Of a stretch of 64,000 nt of DNA, positions 1-12,220 are shown in pieces. Source of the stretch: Pseudomonas sp. MUP55. Its GTDB lineage: Bacteria > Pseudomonadota > Gammaproteobacteria > Pseudomonadales > Pseudomonadaceae. Under the pieces are notes generated by a model. It ran no database searches and had not been told where the DNA came from. It saw only the letters and a program-made list of their open reading frames with translations. Position numbers and translations under genes: made by a program. The stretch lies in contig NZ_CP138214.1 in NCBI RefSeq assembly GCF_034043515.1, positions 5,153,501 to 5,217,500 on the forward strand, read 5' to 3'. The stretch's first letter is position 1. Each line of letters opens with the position of its first letter.

Positions 1-322
1 TGTCTACAGCCAACGCCCGGGCACCCCAGCGGCCGACCTGCTGGACGAAACCCCGGAAGCGCTGAAAAAGGAACGTTTGAATGCGCTGCAACATCGCCTG
101 AATCAGCAGGGTTTCGAGATCAGCCGACAAATGGTCGGTTCGATCCAGCGCATCCTGGTGACCGATTATTCGAAAAAGGACCCTGGCGAATTGCAGGGCC
201 GCACCGAGAACAATCGCATCGTCAACTTCCGCTGCGATAACCCGACCCTGATCGGCCAGTTTGCCGACGTGCACATCGACGCGGCCCAGCCGCACTCGTT
301 GCGCGGGTCTCTGGTCCAGTAA
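1..322 (+). CDS. miaB: tRNA-2-methylthio-N6-dimethylallyladenosine synthase, C-terminal part
   Basis: Only the last 106 codons are present; the reading frame is open from base 2 and the 5' part lies outside the window. The tail begins [13 protein letters not shown], typical of the end of the radical-SAM region of MiaB, and continues into a TRAM domain (around [11 protein letters not shown] to the end) that helps bind tRNA. MiaB methylthiolates i6A37 of tRNAs reading UNN codons. Its placement directly before phoH/ybeY/corC/lnt is the usual pseudomonad order. The radical-SAM cysteines are not in view, so the call rests on the C-terminus and the context. Confidence 0.9.
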   Translation, partial: VYSQRPGTPAADLLDETPEALKKERLNALQHRLNQQGFEISRQMVGSIQRILVTDYSKKDPGELQGRTENNRIVNFRCDNPTLIGQFADVHIDAAQPHSLRGSLVQ

Positions 323-333
323 CACCGATCCAA

Positions 334-424
334 TGTGGGAGGGGGCTTGCCCCCGATGGCGGTGTGTCAGCCAGTACATGCGGTGACTGGCACTGCGCTA
401 TCGGGGGCAAGCCCCCTCCCACAC
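334..424. repeat. REPIN (paired REP palindromes) 1
   Basis: Two inverted copies of a Pseudomonas REP sequence (outer arm TGTGGGAGGGGGCTTGCC, ending CCGAT) face each other across a short variable spacer. It lies between miaB and the phoH-like gene. Seven similar elements occur in the window. REPINs are non-autonomous elements thought to be moved by RAYT transposases; no RAYT gene is in view. Confidence 0.93.
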
Positions 425-526
425 TGGGACCGTGCAGCATTCCGATAACGTAAGTGCTTTCGCACACCGACGCCTGGCGTTATTCTCTCTTTCACCTCAA
501 CAGCCAAAGGGCGGCTAAAAGCGACC

Positions 527-1531
527 TTGAACGCACCTACAGTAGAACCCCATCGTTTTCTCCTCGAGCCCTTTGAGGCTCGCCGTTTCGCCAACCTGTG
601 CGGACAGTTCGACGAGCACCTGCGCCTGATCGAACAACGCCTGAGCATCGAGATCCGCAACCGCGGCAATCAGTTCGAGCTCATTGGTGAACCCCACCAC
701 ACCACGTCTGCGGAAAACCTGCTGCGTCGTCTCTACCGCGAAACCAAGGGCAGTGAGCTGTCGCCGGAAACGGTGCACCTGTACCTGCAGGAATCCGCCG
801 TGGAAGACCTGGCCAGCAACCCCGTGGCCGAAGCCAGCGTGGCCCTGCGTACCAAGAAAGGCATGATTCGCCCACGCGGCTTGAATCAGCAGAAGTACGT
901 CAAGGAAATCCTCGGCAACGACATCAACTTCGGCATCGGCCCGGCCGGTACCGGCAAGACGTATCTAGCCGTGGCCTGTGCAGTCGATGCCCTGGAGCGC
1001 GAACAGGTGCGTCGCATCCTGCTGGTGCGCCCCGCCGTCGAAGCGGGCGAAAAGCTCGGTTTCCTGCCCGGCGACCTGGCCCAGAAGATCGACCCGTACC
1101 TGCGTCCGCTCTACGACGCACTCTACGAGATGCTGGGCTTTGAATACGTCGCCAAGCTGATCGAACGCCAGGTGATCGAAATTGCTCCGCTGGCGTACAT
1201 GCGTGGTCGTACCTTGAACAACAGCTTCATCATTCTCGACGAAAGCCAGAACACCACCGTCGAACAGATGAAGATGTTCCTCACCCGTATCGGTTTCGGC
1301 TCCACGGCCGTAATCACCGGCGACATCACCCAGGTCGACCTGCCCAAGGGCACCAAGTCGGGCCTGGGCCAGGTGATCGAAGTGCTCAAGGACGTGCCAG
1401 GCATCAGCTTTACGCATTTCATGCCCAAGGACGTGGTGCGCCACCCGCTGGTGCAACGCATTGTCGAGGCCTATGAGCGTTTCGAACACCGCGACGACGG
1501 CCTGTCCAAGGACGTACGCCGCGATGCTTGA
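527..1531 (+). CDS. ybeZ: PhoH-like ATPase (YbeZ)
   Basis: 334-residue cytoplasmic P-loop protein of the PhoH family, functionally tied to YbeY in ribosome/RNA quality control. The Walker A motif GPAGTGKT is near residue 142 and a Walker B-like IILDES follows near residue 237. I chose the TTG start at 527 because the protein then begins [20 protein letters not shown], which I recall as the usual Pseudomonas N-terminus; a purine-rich AAAGGGCGG lies about 13 bases upstream. Its 3' end overlaps the ybeY start by 8 bases, implying translational coupling. Confidence 0.93.
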   Translation: MNAPTVEPHRFLLEPFEARRFANLCGQFDEHLRLIEQRLSIEIRNRGNQFELIGEPHHTTSAENLLRRLYRETKGSELSPETVHLYLQESAVEDLASNPVAEASVALRTKKGMIRPRGLNQQKYVKEILGNDINFGIGPAGTGKTYLAVACAVDALEREQVRRILLVRPAVEAGEKLGFLPGDLAQKIDPYLRPLYDALYEMLGFEYVAKLIERQVIEIAPLAYMRGRTLNNSFIILDESQNTTVEQMKMFLTRIGFGSTAVITGDITQVDLPKGTKSGLGQVIEVLKDVPGISFTHFMPKDVVRHPLVQRIVEAYERFEHRDDGLSKDVRRDA

Positions 1532-1997
1532 GCTTGACCTGCAACTGGCCACCGAAGCGGCCGCGCCCAGCGAAGCCCAGTTCCGTCAGTGGTGCGAACT
1601 GGCCTTGCGCCAGCGCACCGCCGATTCGGAGCTGACCATTCGTCTGGTGGACGAGCCCGAAGGCCGTGAGCTGAATCACACCTGGCGTCAGAAAGACTAC
1701 GCGACCAACGTGCTGTCATTCCCCGCCGACGTGCCCGACGAGTTCCTGGATATCCCGCTGCTGGGCGACCTGGTGATCTGTGTCGCGGTAGTGGAACGTG
1801 AGGCGCAGGAGCAAGAAAAGGAACTCGAGGCCCACTGGGCCCATCTAGTCATTCATGGCTGCTTGCATCTCTTGGGTTACGACCATATAGACGATGACGA
1901 AGCCGAGGAAATGGAAGCACTGGAACGAACGTTGCTTGCAGAACTGGGCCATCGAGACCCGTATGCAGACGACGAAAACCAATCGACACTCAACTGA
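1524..1997 (+). CDS. ybeY: Endoribonuclease YbeY
   Basis: 157-residue single-strand-specific metallo-endoribonuclease involved in 16S rRNA 3' maturation and 70S quality control. The metal-binding signature [11 protein letters not shown] is intact near the C-terminus, followed by an acidic tail ([12 protein letters not shown]). The ATG at 1524 (protein MLELDLQL) is preferred over the in-frame upstream extension because it gives the family length and the 8-base overlap with ybeZ. It belongs to the ybeZ-ybeY-corC-lnt operon. Confidence 0.95.
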   Translation: MLELDLQLATEAAAPSEAQFRQWCELALRQRTADSELTIRLVDEPEGRELNHTWRQKDYATNVLSFPADVPDEFLDIPLLGDLVICVAVVEREAQEQEKELEAHWAHLVIHGCLHLLGYDHIDDDEAEEMEALERTLLAELGHRDPYADDENQSTLN

Positions 1998-2024
1998 AAC
2001 AATCAAGGATTTAGAGTAATCGCT

Positions 2025-2864
2025 ATGAGCGAAGACCGATCGAGCAACGGGCAAAAGTCATGGCTGGGTAAATTGACCCAGGCTTTTGCCCACGAGCCGA
2101 AAAACCGCCAGGAGCTGCTGGAGCTACTGCGCGAGGCCCATCAGAACAAGTTGCTGGACAGCGAAGCGCTGGCCATCGTCGAAGGCGCCATCCAGGTCGC
2201 TGACCTGCAAGTACGCGACATCATGGTGCCGCGTTCGCAGATGATCAGCATCAAGGCGACCCAGACCCCGCGGGAATTCCTCCCGGCCGTGATCGACTCG
2301 GCGCACTCGCGCTACCCGGTGATCGGCGAAAGCCATGACGACGTCATGGGTGTCCTGTTGGCCAAGGACCTGTTGCCGCTGATCCTCAAGGAGAACGGCG
2401 ACAGCTTCAACATCAAGGACCTGCTGCGCCCGGCCACCTTCGTGCCCGAGTCCAAGCGCCTGAATGTGCTGCTGCGCGAATTTCGCGCCAACCACAACCA
2501 CATGGCCATCGTGATCGACGAATACGGTGGCGTGGCGGGGCTGGTGACCATCGAAGACGTGCTGGAACAGATCGTCGGCGACATCGAAGACGAGCACGAC
2601 GTCGAAGAAGACAGCTACATCAAGCCACTGCCCAGCGGTGACTTCCTGATCAAGGCATTGACGCCTATCGAGAACTTCAACGAGTTCTTCGACAGCGAAT
2701 TTTCCGACGATGAATTCGACACCGTCGGCGGCCTGGTGATGAGTGCGTTCGGGCATCTGCCCAAGCGTAACGAAACCACCGAGATCGGCGCGTATCGTTT
2801 CCGCATCCTGAATGCCGACAGCCGTCGCATCCATCTGATCCGCCTGACTCCGATTGCCCGCTAA
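2025..2864 (+). CDS. corC: CorC/YbeX family transporter-associated protein (CBS domains)
   Basis: 279-residue cytoplasmic protein with two CBS domains (about residues 65-185, around VRDIMVPRSQM and IVIDEYGGVAGLVTIEDVLEQ) and a C-terminal CorC/HlyC domain ending HLIRLTPIAR. E. coli CorC/YbeX is linked to magnesium/cobalt efflux and more recently to ribosome metabolism together with YbeY and YbeZ. No membrane segment is visible. It starts 27 bases after ybeY and ends 8 bases before lnt, so it is clearly operonic. Confidence 0.93.
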   Translation: MSEDRSSNGQKSWLGKLTQAFAHEPKNRQELLELLREAHQNKLLDSEALAIVEGAIQVADLQVRDIMVPRSQMISIKATQTPREFLPAVIDSAHSRYPVIGESHDDVMGVLLAKDLLPLILKENGDSFNIKDLLRPATFVPESKRLNVLLREFRANHNHMAIVIDEYGGVAGLVTIEDVLEQIVGDIEDEHDVEEDSYIKPLPSGDFLIKALTPIENFNEFFDSEFSDDEFDTVGGLVMSAFGHLPKRNETTEIGAYRFRILNADSRRIHLIRLTPIAR

Positions 2865-2872
2865 GGACTGAC

Positions 2873-4396
2873 ATGCGCCGTATGATTGCACCCGGCTGGC
2901 CCGGTAACTTGCTGGCCGTGGTGGCCGGCGCCATTACCACCCTGGCGCTGGCGCCGTTCGACATCTGGCCGCTGGCGCTGGTGGCGGTGGGTGTGTTCTA
3001 TATCGGCCTGCGTGAGCTGACACCGCGCCAGGCCCTGGGCCGCGGCTGGTGTTTCGGCTTCGGCCTGTTTGGCGCGGGCACCAGCTGGATCTACTACAGC
3101 ATCCACCACTTCGGCGGCGCTTCGGTGCTGCTGGCGGGCTTCTTGATGCTGCTGTTCACCGCCGCCATCGCCTGGTTCTTCGCCCTGCCCGCCTGGCTGT
3201 GGGCGCGCTGGCTGCGCCGCAATGAAGCGCCGCTGGCCGATGCGCTGACGTTCGCCGCGTTGTGGGTCGGCCAGGAAGCCTTTCGTGGCTGGTTCCTTAC
3301 CGGTTTTCCGTGGTTGTACTCCGGCTACAGTCAACTCGACGGCCCGCTCAGCGGTCTGGCGCCCCTGGGCGGGATGTGGCTGATTTCCTTCGCCCTGGCG
3401 CTGACGGCTGCTGTGCTGTGTAATCTGCCGCGCCTGCTGGCAAGCAAGCGCAACAGCTTCATCGCCGCAGGCCTGGTGCTGCTCGTTGCGCCGTGGGCCA
3501 TCGGCCTTGCGCTCAAGCATCATGCCTGGACCTCGCCTTCCGGCCCGCCATTGAGCGTGGCCGCCATTCAAGGCAACGTCGAACAGAGCATGAAGTGGGA
3601 CCCGGATCAGCTCAATGCGCAGTTGGCGCTGTACCGCGACATGAGCTTGAGCTCCAAGCGCGTCGACCTGCTGGTGTGGCCGGAAACCGCCGTACCGGTG
3701 CTCAAGGAGTCGGTCGAAGGTTATCTGGGCATGATGGGCAAGTTCGCCGCCAGCCGTAATACCGCGCTGATCACCGGGGTACCGATTCGCCAGGAGGTGC
3801 GCCATGAAAAGCGTTACTTCAATGGCATCACCGTGGTCGGCGAAGGCGACGGCACCTACCTCAAGCAAAAGCTGGTGCCCTTCGGTGAATACGTGCCCCT
3901 GCAGGATATGTTGCGCGGCTTGATCGCCTTCTTCGACCTGCCGATGTCGGATTTTGCCCGCGGCCCTTCCGACCAGCCGATGCTGCAGGCCAAGGGTTAT
4001 CAGATTGCGCCGTTCATCTGCTATGAAGTGGTGTACCCGGAGTTCGCCGCCGGCCTGTCGGCCCAGAGCGACTTGCTGCTGACGATCAGCAACGATACGT
4101 GGTTCGGCCGCTCCATCGGCCCGCTGCAACATCTGCAGATGGCGCAGATGCGTGCGCTTGAAGCCGGACGCTGGATGATCCGCGCCACCAACAACGGCGT
4201 GACCGGCCTGATCAACCCGTTTGGGCAGATCACCGCGCAGATCCCGCAATTCGAGCGCGGCATTCTCTACGGCGACGTGGTGCCGATGCACAACCTCACG
4301 CCCTACCTGCAATGGCGGTCGTGGCCGTTGATCATCGTGTGCGTGCTGTTGTTCGGCTGGGCGCTGCTGGCGGCCCGGATGGCCAAAACGGTCTAA
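2873..4396 (+). CDS. lnt: Apolipoprotein N-acyltransferase
   Basis: 507-residue inner-membrane enzyme that adds the third acyl chain to lipoproteins after Lsp cleavage. The N-terminal third is a run of hydrophobic membrane segments. The C-terminal half is a nitrilase-type domain with the Glu (WPETAVPV), Lys (YLKQKLVPFGEYVP) and Cys (FICYEVVYPEF) active-site regions all visible. A last hydrophobic segment closes the protein. The lipoprotein LptE is encoded a few genes further on. A REPIN follows the stop codon. Confidence 0.96.
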   Translation: MRRMIAPGWPGNLLAVVAGAITTLALAPFDIWPLALVAVGVFYIGLRELTPRQALGRGWCFGFGLFGAGTSWIYYSIHHFGGASVLLAGFLMLLFTAAIAWFFALPAWLWARWLRRNEAPLADALTFAALWVGQEAFRGWFLTGFPWLYSGYSQLDGPLSGLAPLGGMWLISFALALTAAVLCNLPRLLASKRNSFIAAGLVLLVAPWAIGLALKHHAWTSPSGPPLSVAAIQGNVEQSMKWDPDQLNAQLALYRDMSLSSKRVDLLVWPETAVPVLKESVEGYLGMMGKFAASRNTALITGVPIRQEVRHEKRYFNGITVVGEGDGTYLKQKLVPFGEYVPLQDMLRGLIAFFDLPMSDFARGPSDQPMLQAKGYQIAPFICYEVVYPEFAAGLSAQSDLLLTISNDTWFGRSIGPLQHLQMAQMRALEAGRWMIRATNNGVTGLINPFGQITAQIPQFERGILYGDVVPMHNLTPYLQWRSWPLIIVCVLLFGWALLAARMAKTV

Positions 4397-4416
4397 CAGA
4401 TCAACCACAAAACCAT

Positions 4417-4505
4417 TGTGGGAGGGGGCTTGCCCCCGATTGCGGTGTATCAGTAACAAATGTGCTGACTGACACTCCTCTATCGGGCGCAAGCCCCCTC
4501 CCACA
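4417..4505. repeat. REPIN 2
   Basis: Inverted REP pair between the convergent ends of lnt and the ydcF-like gene. The left arm reads TGTGGGAGGGGGCTTGCC; the right arm has one change (GGGCGCAAGCC). Confidence 0.92.
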
Positions 4506-4532
4506 TTTTAATCTGCATTTCAATCAGCAGGG

Positions 4533-5294
4533 TTAGCGGTAGAACAACCGATACCCCACCTGCCCCACCGCCTCGTTGATCAATTGCCCGCTCTGCCACA
4601 CCGACTTGACCTCCGGCATCCAGCCGCCCAGCGGACGCGCATTGTCCACGCCCAGGAAGCCCACGGGCGCCGGCACCACGGTAAAGCCGGCCTTCTCGAA
4701 GCTCCACACCGAACGCGGCATGTGCCAGGCCTGGGTCACTACCACCACGCGCTTGATGCCCTGCGGCAATAGAATCTCGGCGCTCATCTGTGCATTTTCC
4801 CAGGTGGTGCGGCTGCGCTCTTCCTTCCAGCGCACGCTCACGCCGAAATCATCCTGCATCGACACGGCCATCAGCTCTGCTTCGCTGGGCGGCGTGCCAT
4901 AGTGCAAGCCACCGGTGGTCAATACCGGCAACCCGGACGCCTTGGCCAGACGCGCGGCAAAACGCTGACGCTCCAAGCCGATGCCGGTGGGCTGATCGCT
5001 GCCCCACGCCACGTCCCCGCGTTCACGGCCGGAGCCGAGCACCACAATCGCATCGGCGCGCTGGGCCAGCGCCGCCCAGTCATCACGGGCCAGGGGCGGC
5101 ACGGTCTCCAGGGCATTCGCGCCCCACTGCACCATCACCGGCAGGCTGATCAACCACATCCCGCCCAACCCCAAGGCAAAGCAACACCCCGCCAAGCGCG
5201 GACGACTGCGGCGAAACCACCAGGCAAGCGCCAGCAACAGCAAAAAAATACCGGGCGGCAACAACAGTTGTTTAATGAAATAACGAAAAGGCAT
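4533..5294 (-). CDS. YdcF/ElyC-like DUF218 membrane protein
   Basis: 253-residue protein. Two hydrophobic segments near the N-terminus (around FLLLLALAWW and FALGLGGMWLISL) are followed by a DUF218 domain with AIVVLGSGRE, TGGL, SEAELM and RSRTTWENA signatures. E. coli ElyC, of the same fold, affects undecaprenyl-phosphate and peptidoglycan metabolism under stress, but the reaction is not established. I start at MPFRYFIKQ rather than at the 12-residue upstream extension, as the former gives a proper membrane N-terminus. It is convergent with lnt. Confidence 0.85.
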   Translation of the reverse strand: MPFRYFIKQLLLPPGIFLLLLALAWWFRRSRPRLAGCCFALGLGGMWLISLPVMVQWGANALETVPPLARDDWAALAQRADAIVVLGSGRERGDVAWGSDQPTGIGLERQRFAARLAKASGLPVLTTGGLHYGTPPSEAELMAVSMQDDFGVSVRWKEERSRTTWENAQMSAEILLPQGIKRVVVVTQAWHMPRSVWSFEKAGFTVVPAPVGFLGVDNARPLGGWMPEVKSVWQSGQLINEAVGQVGYRLFYR

Positions 5295-5388
5295 CGGGCA
5301 TCTCCAAAGATGCCCGAAGCCTAGATGCAACGGGGTTCAGCAACAATCCTTACCAGCACATTTTGCAAAAGTAGCGGATAACGCGGGG

Positions 5389-8574
<3,186 letters not shown>

Positions 8575-8583
8575 ATTGGATCG

Positions 8584-8607
8584 GGCGCAGGGCTTGAGCC
8601 CTGCGCC
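8584..8607. repeat. Intergenic hairpin between leuS and lptE
   Basis: Inverted repeat GGCGCAGGGCT / AGCCCTGCGCC with a minimal loop, followed by a weaker stem at 8622-8637. There is no T-run, so it is more likely an mRNA-processing or stability element than a full terminator. Confidence 0.45.
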
Positions 8608-8663
8608 GAACTAAACCTTCAGGGCCTCGATAAGGCCCGCCTGGTTTCAAGGGGAGCAACAAC

Positions 8664-9269
8664 ATGATCAAACGCAATCTGCTGGTAATGGGCCTGGCCG
8701 TTCTGTTGAGCGCTTGCGGCTTCCAGCTGCGCGGCACCGGCACCAACGAACTGTCGCTCAAGGAACTCGACGTCAGCGCACGCAACGCCTACGGCGAAAC
8801 CGTCACGCAACTGCGCCAGACCCTGGAAAACAGCGGTGTGCGCGTCTATACCGGCGCCACCTACAAACTGGACCTGGTCGATGAGCGCGAAACCCAGCGC
8901 AACATCAGCTACGCCAGTGCCGGCCGTGCCTCGGACGTCGAGTTGACCACCACCGTCAACTTCGAAGTACAGGGCCGCGACCACCTGCCGCTGATGGGCG
9001 ACAAGATCCAGGTCCAGAAAGTCGTGAGCCACGACGGCAACAACCTGGTGGGTTCAGACTCCGAAACCATTCAGGTGCGCAAGGAAATGCGTCGTGAGCT
9101 GGTCCAGCGCATGATGACCCGCCTGCAAACGCTGACCCCGGAAAAACTGGCCGAGCTGCAGCAGGTTGCCGACAACAAGGCCAAGGCTGACGCCGATGCC
9201 CTGAAGGCCGCGCAAGAGTACGAAGACAACACGCCGAAACAGTCGCCTGTTGAAGTGCCTGTCGAGTAA
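8664..9269 (+). CDS. lptE: LPS-assembly lipoprotein LptE
   Basis: 201-residue outer-membrane lipoprotein that plugs the LptD barrel during LPS insertion. A signal peptide with lipobox LLSAC precedes the mature sequence GFQLRGTGT, the hallmark LptE start. The C-terminus is charged and helical (a KAKADADALKAAQEYED-like tail), an extension often seen in pseudomonads. It lies between leuS and holA, as in other gammaproteobacteria. Confidence 0.95.
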   Translation: MIKRNLLVMGLAVLLSACGFQLRGTGTNELSLKELDVSARNAYGETVTQLRQTLENSGVRVYTGATYKLDLVDERETQRNISYASAGRASDVELTTTVNFEVQGRDHLPLMGDKIQVQKVVSHDGNNLVGSDSETIQVRKEMRRELVQRMMTRLQTLTPEKLAELQQVADNKAKADADALKAAQEYEDNTPKQSPVEVPVE

Positions 9270-9275
9270 GCCATA

Positions 9276-9296
9276 CGGGGCGCCCAAGGCGCCCCG
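9276..9296 (+). terminator. GC-rich hairpin after lptE
   Basis: Nine-base stem CGGGGCGCC / GGCGCCCCG with a CAA loop, between lptE and holA, followed by only two T residues. It is probably a weak or partial terminator; holA starts 13 bases later. Confidence 0.5.
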
Positions 9297-9308
9297 TTCG
9301 CCCTGCCT

Positions 9309-10346
9309 ATGAAACTCGCTCCCGCCCAACTCGCCAAACACCTGCAAGGTGGCCTCGCGCCTGTCTACATTGTCAGCGGCGATGACCCGTTGCTGTGCCA
9401 GGAAGCCGCCGATGCCATTCGCGCGGCGGCGCGCCAGCAAGGTTTCGACGAGCGCCAGGTATTCAGCGCCGACGCCAGTTTCGACTGGGGAACGTTGCTG
9501 CAAGCCGGCGCGAGCATGTCGCTGTTCGCCGAAAAGCGCCTGCTGGAACTGCGCCTGCCCTCGGGCAAGCCGGGCGACAAAGGCGCGGCAGCGTTGATGG
9601 AATACTGCTCGCGCCCGGCTGAAGACACGGTGCTGCTGATCAGCCTGCCCAAGCTCGACGGCAGCGCGCAGAAGACCAAATGGGGCAAGGCGCTGGTGGA
9701 AGGCCCACAGACCCAGTTCATTCAGATCTGGCCGGTGGACAGCAGCCAATTGCCGCAGTGGATTCGCCAGCGCCTGTCACAGTCTGGATTGTCGGCTACG
9801 CAAGATGCCGTCGAGCTGATCGCCGCCAGGGTCGAGGGCAACCTGCTTGCCGCCGCCCAGGAGATCGAAAAGCTCAAGCTGATGGCCGAAGACGGGCAGA
9901 TCACCGTCGAAACCGTGCAAGGCGCCGTGGCCGACAGTGCGCGTTTTGATGTGTTCGGGTTGGTGGACGCCATCCTCAACGGCGAACCCGCCCATGCCCT
10001 GCGCATGCTCGAAGGGCTGCGCGGCGAGGGCGTGGAACCGCCGGTAATTCTCTGGGCCCTGGCCCGGGAACTGCGGGTGCTGGCTAACATTGCGCTGCAA
10101 TACAGCCAGGGCACGCCGCTGGACAAATGCTTCAGCCAGGCCCGGCCACCGGTGTGGGACAAGCGCAAACCCCTGATGAGCAAGGCCCTGCAACGGCACT
10201 CGGCGCAACGCTGGGCGCAGCTGTTGCTGGAAGCGCAGCGCATCGACGCACAGATCAAAGGCCAGGCGGCGGGCTCGCCGTGGATGAGCCTGAGCCGCTT
10301 ATCCTTGCTGATGGCCGGCCAGCGGCTGACGTTACCTGCCGAATAA
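9309..10346 (+). CDS. holA: DNA polymerase III subunit delta
   Basis: 345-residue clamp-loader subunit that opens the beta sliding clamp. The N-terminal domain starts MKLAPAQLAKHLQ and includes YIVSGDDPLLCQEA, the usual delta motif; the AAA-like and C-terminal collar domains follow (IEKLKLMAEDG, LEGLRGEGVEPPVILWALARE). Length is normal for the family. It ends just before REPIN 3. Confidence 0.96.
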   Translation: MKLAPAQLAKHLQGGLAPVYIVSGDDPLLCQEAADAIRAAARQQGFDERQVFSADASFDWGTLLQAGASMSLFAEKRLLELRLPSGKPGDKGAAALMEYCSRPAEDTVLLISLPKLDGSAQKTKWGKALVEGPQTQFIQIWPVDSSQLPQWIRQRLSQSGLSATQDAVELIAARVEGNLLAAAQEIEKLKLMAEDGQITVETVQGAVADSARFDVFGLVDAILNGEPAHALRMLEGLRGEGVEPPVILWALARELRVLANIALQYSQGTPLDKCFSQARPPVWDKRKPLMSKALQRHSAQRWAQLLLEAQRIDAQIKGQAAGSPWMSLSRLSLLMAGQRLTLPAE

Positions 10347-10374
10347 CCCCTCTTTCAGCAACACTGCGGAACAA

Positions 10375-10464
10375 TGTGGGAGGGGGCTTGCCCCCGATGG
10401 CAATGTGTCAGTCACCTGATTTATTGACTGTTACACCGCTATCGGGAGCAAGCCCCCTCCCACA
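10375..10464. repeat. REPIN 3
   Basis: Inverted REP pair between holA and arfA. The left arm is TGTGGGAGGGGGCTTGCC; the right arm has GGGAGCAAGCC. Confidence 0.92.
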
Positions 10465-10556
10465 TTTTGATTGTGTTTACAATTCTCGGGCTTTACAGCG
10501 CCGCTATATAGGCAGATTATTTTCGCCGCTCCACCCACCCAACGAGAGAACCAACC

Positions 10557-10721
10557 ATGAGCAAAAAGCCATCCAAGCATGGCCCGAACAAGGCCAAATC
10601 CATCATCGCCCAGCCACTGTTCCGCAGCCGTCAGGAACGCGCCGGCAAGGGCAAAGGCAGCTACCGCCGCGAAGCCTTCCAGTCTAATAGCTGGGAGGCT
10701 TCTTACTTTCTGGCTGCCTGA
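10557..10721 (+). CDS. arfA: Alternative ribosome-rescue factor A
   Basis: 54 codons, too short for ordinary ORF calling. The core PLFRSRQERAGKGKGSYRR and the following NSWEAS match the ArfA signature (E. coli PLFRQR...KGKGSY...NWEAS). ArfA recruits RF2 to ribosomes stalled on non-stop mRNA when trans-translation fails. A lysine-rich N-terminus precedes the core. Near its end the coding sequence contains a strong hairpin (annotated separately), the feature that in E. coli and Haemophilus makes arfA mRNA itself non-stop so that tmRNA normally silences it. Confidence 0.9.
   Translation: MSKKPSKHGPNKAKSIIAQPLFRSRQERAGKGKGSYRREAFQSNSWEASYFLAA
10671..10702 (+). promoter_or_regulatory. Intragenic arfA hairpin (RNase III site or terminator)
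   Basis: Bases 10671-10682 pair with 10691-10702 (GAAGCCTTCCAG / CTGGGAGGCTTC, one G-U) around an 8-base loop, followed by the T-rich TTACTTTCT. The stem lies inside the arfA frame, about codons 39-49 of 54. By analogy with E. coli (RNase III cleavage) and Haemophilus (termination), it should yield stopless arfA mRNA and place ArfA under tmRNA control. Confidence 0.75.
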
Positions 10722-10783
10722 AGGCAAGCGCCCCTCTGGCGTGATAAGGTCTGTACTTGATTTGTAACCCCCTGGACCTGTGC

Positions 10784-12106
10784 ATGCCCTCTCGTCTTTC
10801 CCGTCATTGGCACCTTCGCCAATTGATCGCTGCCTCCAGCCTCATTCTGCTTGTCGCCTGCGCGGAAAAACCCACCGCCGCGGACGCTCAACCCCTGCCC
10901 ACACTCAAGACTGCACCGGCCGTTGCGCCTGCCGTCGTTGCGCCGCTGGCGGTGGACAACCTGAACATCCAGCCAACCCAGACCTTCGCCGAATGGCAGG
11001 CGGGTTTCCGTGCGCAAGCCCTGCAAGCCGGGATCACGGCTGACGTCTTCGATAACGCCTTCGCCGGCGTTACCCCGGACATGGCGGTAATTCGCGCCGA
11101 CCGCAGCCAGCCGGAGTTTTCCCGCCCGGTGTGGGAATACCTCGATGGCGCGCTGTCGCCGCTGCGCGTACGTAATGGTCAGGCGTTGCTGGTCAAGTAC
11201 GCCGACATCCTGCAGCGTATCGAAGAGCGTTATGGCGTTGATCGCCAGGCACTCGTCTCGGTGTGGGGCATGGAGAGCAACTTCGGCCAGTTCCAGGGCA
11301 ATAACTCGGTGATCCGCTCCCTCGCGACCCTGGCCTATGAAGGCCGCCGCCCGGCCTTCGCGCAGGCACAGCTGCTGGCGGCGCTGCAGATCATCCAGCA
11401 TGGCGATATCCAGGCAGACCAGATGAAAGGCTCCTGGGCTGGCGCAATGGGCCAGACCCAGTTCATCCCTACTACCTACAACACCCACGCCGTGGATTTT
11501 GACGGCGACGGTCGCCGCGATATCTGGAACAGCCCGGCTGACGCCCTCGCCTCCACCGCCCATTACCTGCAAAGTTCCGGCTGGCAGAAAGGCCAGCCGT
11601 GGGGCGTTGAGGTGCAGCAATTGCCTTCAGGCTTCGACTATTCACTGGCCGACGGCGGCATCCGCAAGACCGTCGCCGAATGGCTGAAACTGGGCATCCA
11701 GTTGCCGCCTGGCGCCAGCCTGCCTGCCAATGTCGAGCAACTGTCCGCCGCCCTGCTGTTGCCGGCCGGCTACCGCGGCCCGGCGTTCCTGGTTCTGGAT
11801 AACTTCCGTGCGATCCTGAAGTACAACAACTCGTCGTCCTATGCGCTGGCCGTTGGCCTGCTGTCGGAGCGGTTCGGTGGCGGTGGTGTGATTCGCGGAA
11901 GCTGGCCGAAGGACGAGCTGCCGCTGAGCCGCTCGCAACGTATCGACCTGCAGACGGCGCTCAGCGCCAAGGGCTACGACGCCGGCAACGCTGACGGGAT
12001 CATCGGAGCCAACACGCGCAAGGCGATTCGCGCGGCGCAGCAAGCGCTGGGCTGGCCGGCGGATGGGTATCCGACGGTGAAGTTGTTGGAGTCGTTGCAG
12101 AACTGA
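10784..12106 (+). CDS. Lytic murein transglycosylase, MltB/SltB3-like, with peptidoglycan-binding domain
   Basis: 440-residue lipoprotein-type enzyme. The signal peptide ends in a lipobox LLVAC. An SLT_2 catalytic domain has the Glu in WGMESNFGQ, followed by GAMGQTQFIPTTYN and DFDGDGRRDIW. A C-terminal PG_binding_1 repeat (LQTALSAKGYDAGNADGIIG) ends the protein. It cleaves glycan strands with 1,6-anhydro products. The ATG at 10784 gives a proper signal peptide; the nine upstream codons do not. By position it matches the PAO1 enzyme I recall as SltB3. It is separated from arfA by 62 bases. Confidence 0.88.
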   Translation: MPSRLSRHWHLRQLIAASSLILLVACAEKPTAADAQPLPTLKTAPAVAPAVVAPLAVDNLNIQPTQTFAEWQAGFRAQALQAGITADVFDNAFAGVTPDMAVIRADRSQPEFSRPVWEYLDGALSPLRVRNGQALLVKYADILQRIEERYGVDRQALVSVWGMESNFGQFQGNNSVIRSLATLAYEGRRPAFAQAQLLAALQIIQHGDIQADQMKGSWAGAMGQTQFIPTTYNTHAVDFDGDGRRDIWNSPADALASTAHYLQSSGWQKGQPWGVEVQQLPSGFDYSLADGGIRKTVAEWLKLGIQLPPGASLPANVEQLSAALLLPAGYRGPAFLVLDNFRAILKYNNSSSYALAVGLLSERFGGGGVIRGSWPKDELPLSRSQRIDLQTALSAKGYDAGNADGIIGANTRKAIRAAQQALGWPADGYPTVKLLESLQN

Positions 12107-12131
12107 TAGATCGCTGTATGGCGGCTACCGC

Positions 12132-12197
12132 TATCGGGGGCAAGCCCCCTCCCACAGTTGATTGCATTCCAAATGTGGGAGGGGGCTTGCCCCCGAT
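12132..12197. repeat. REPIN 4, tail-to-tail arrangement
   Basis: Two REP arms in the opposite relative orientation to the other elements: the CTATCGGGGGCAAGCC arm comes first and TGTGGGAGGGGGCTTGCC last, with only about 20 bases between. It lies between the convergent transglycosylase and LD-carboxypeptidase genes. Confidence 0.88.
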
Positions 12198-12220
12198 GCG
12201 GTTGAGCAGCCGCTAAAGAA

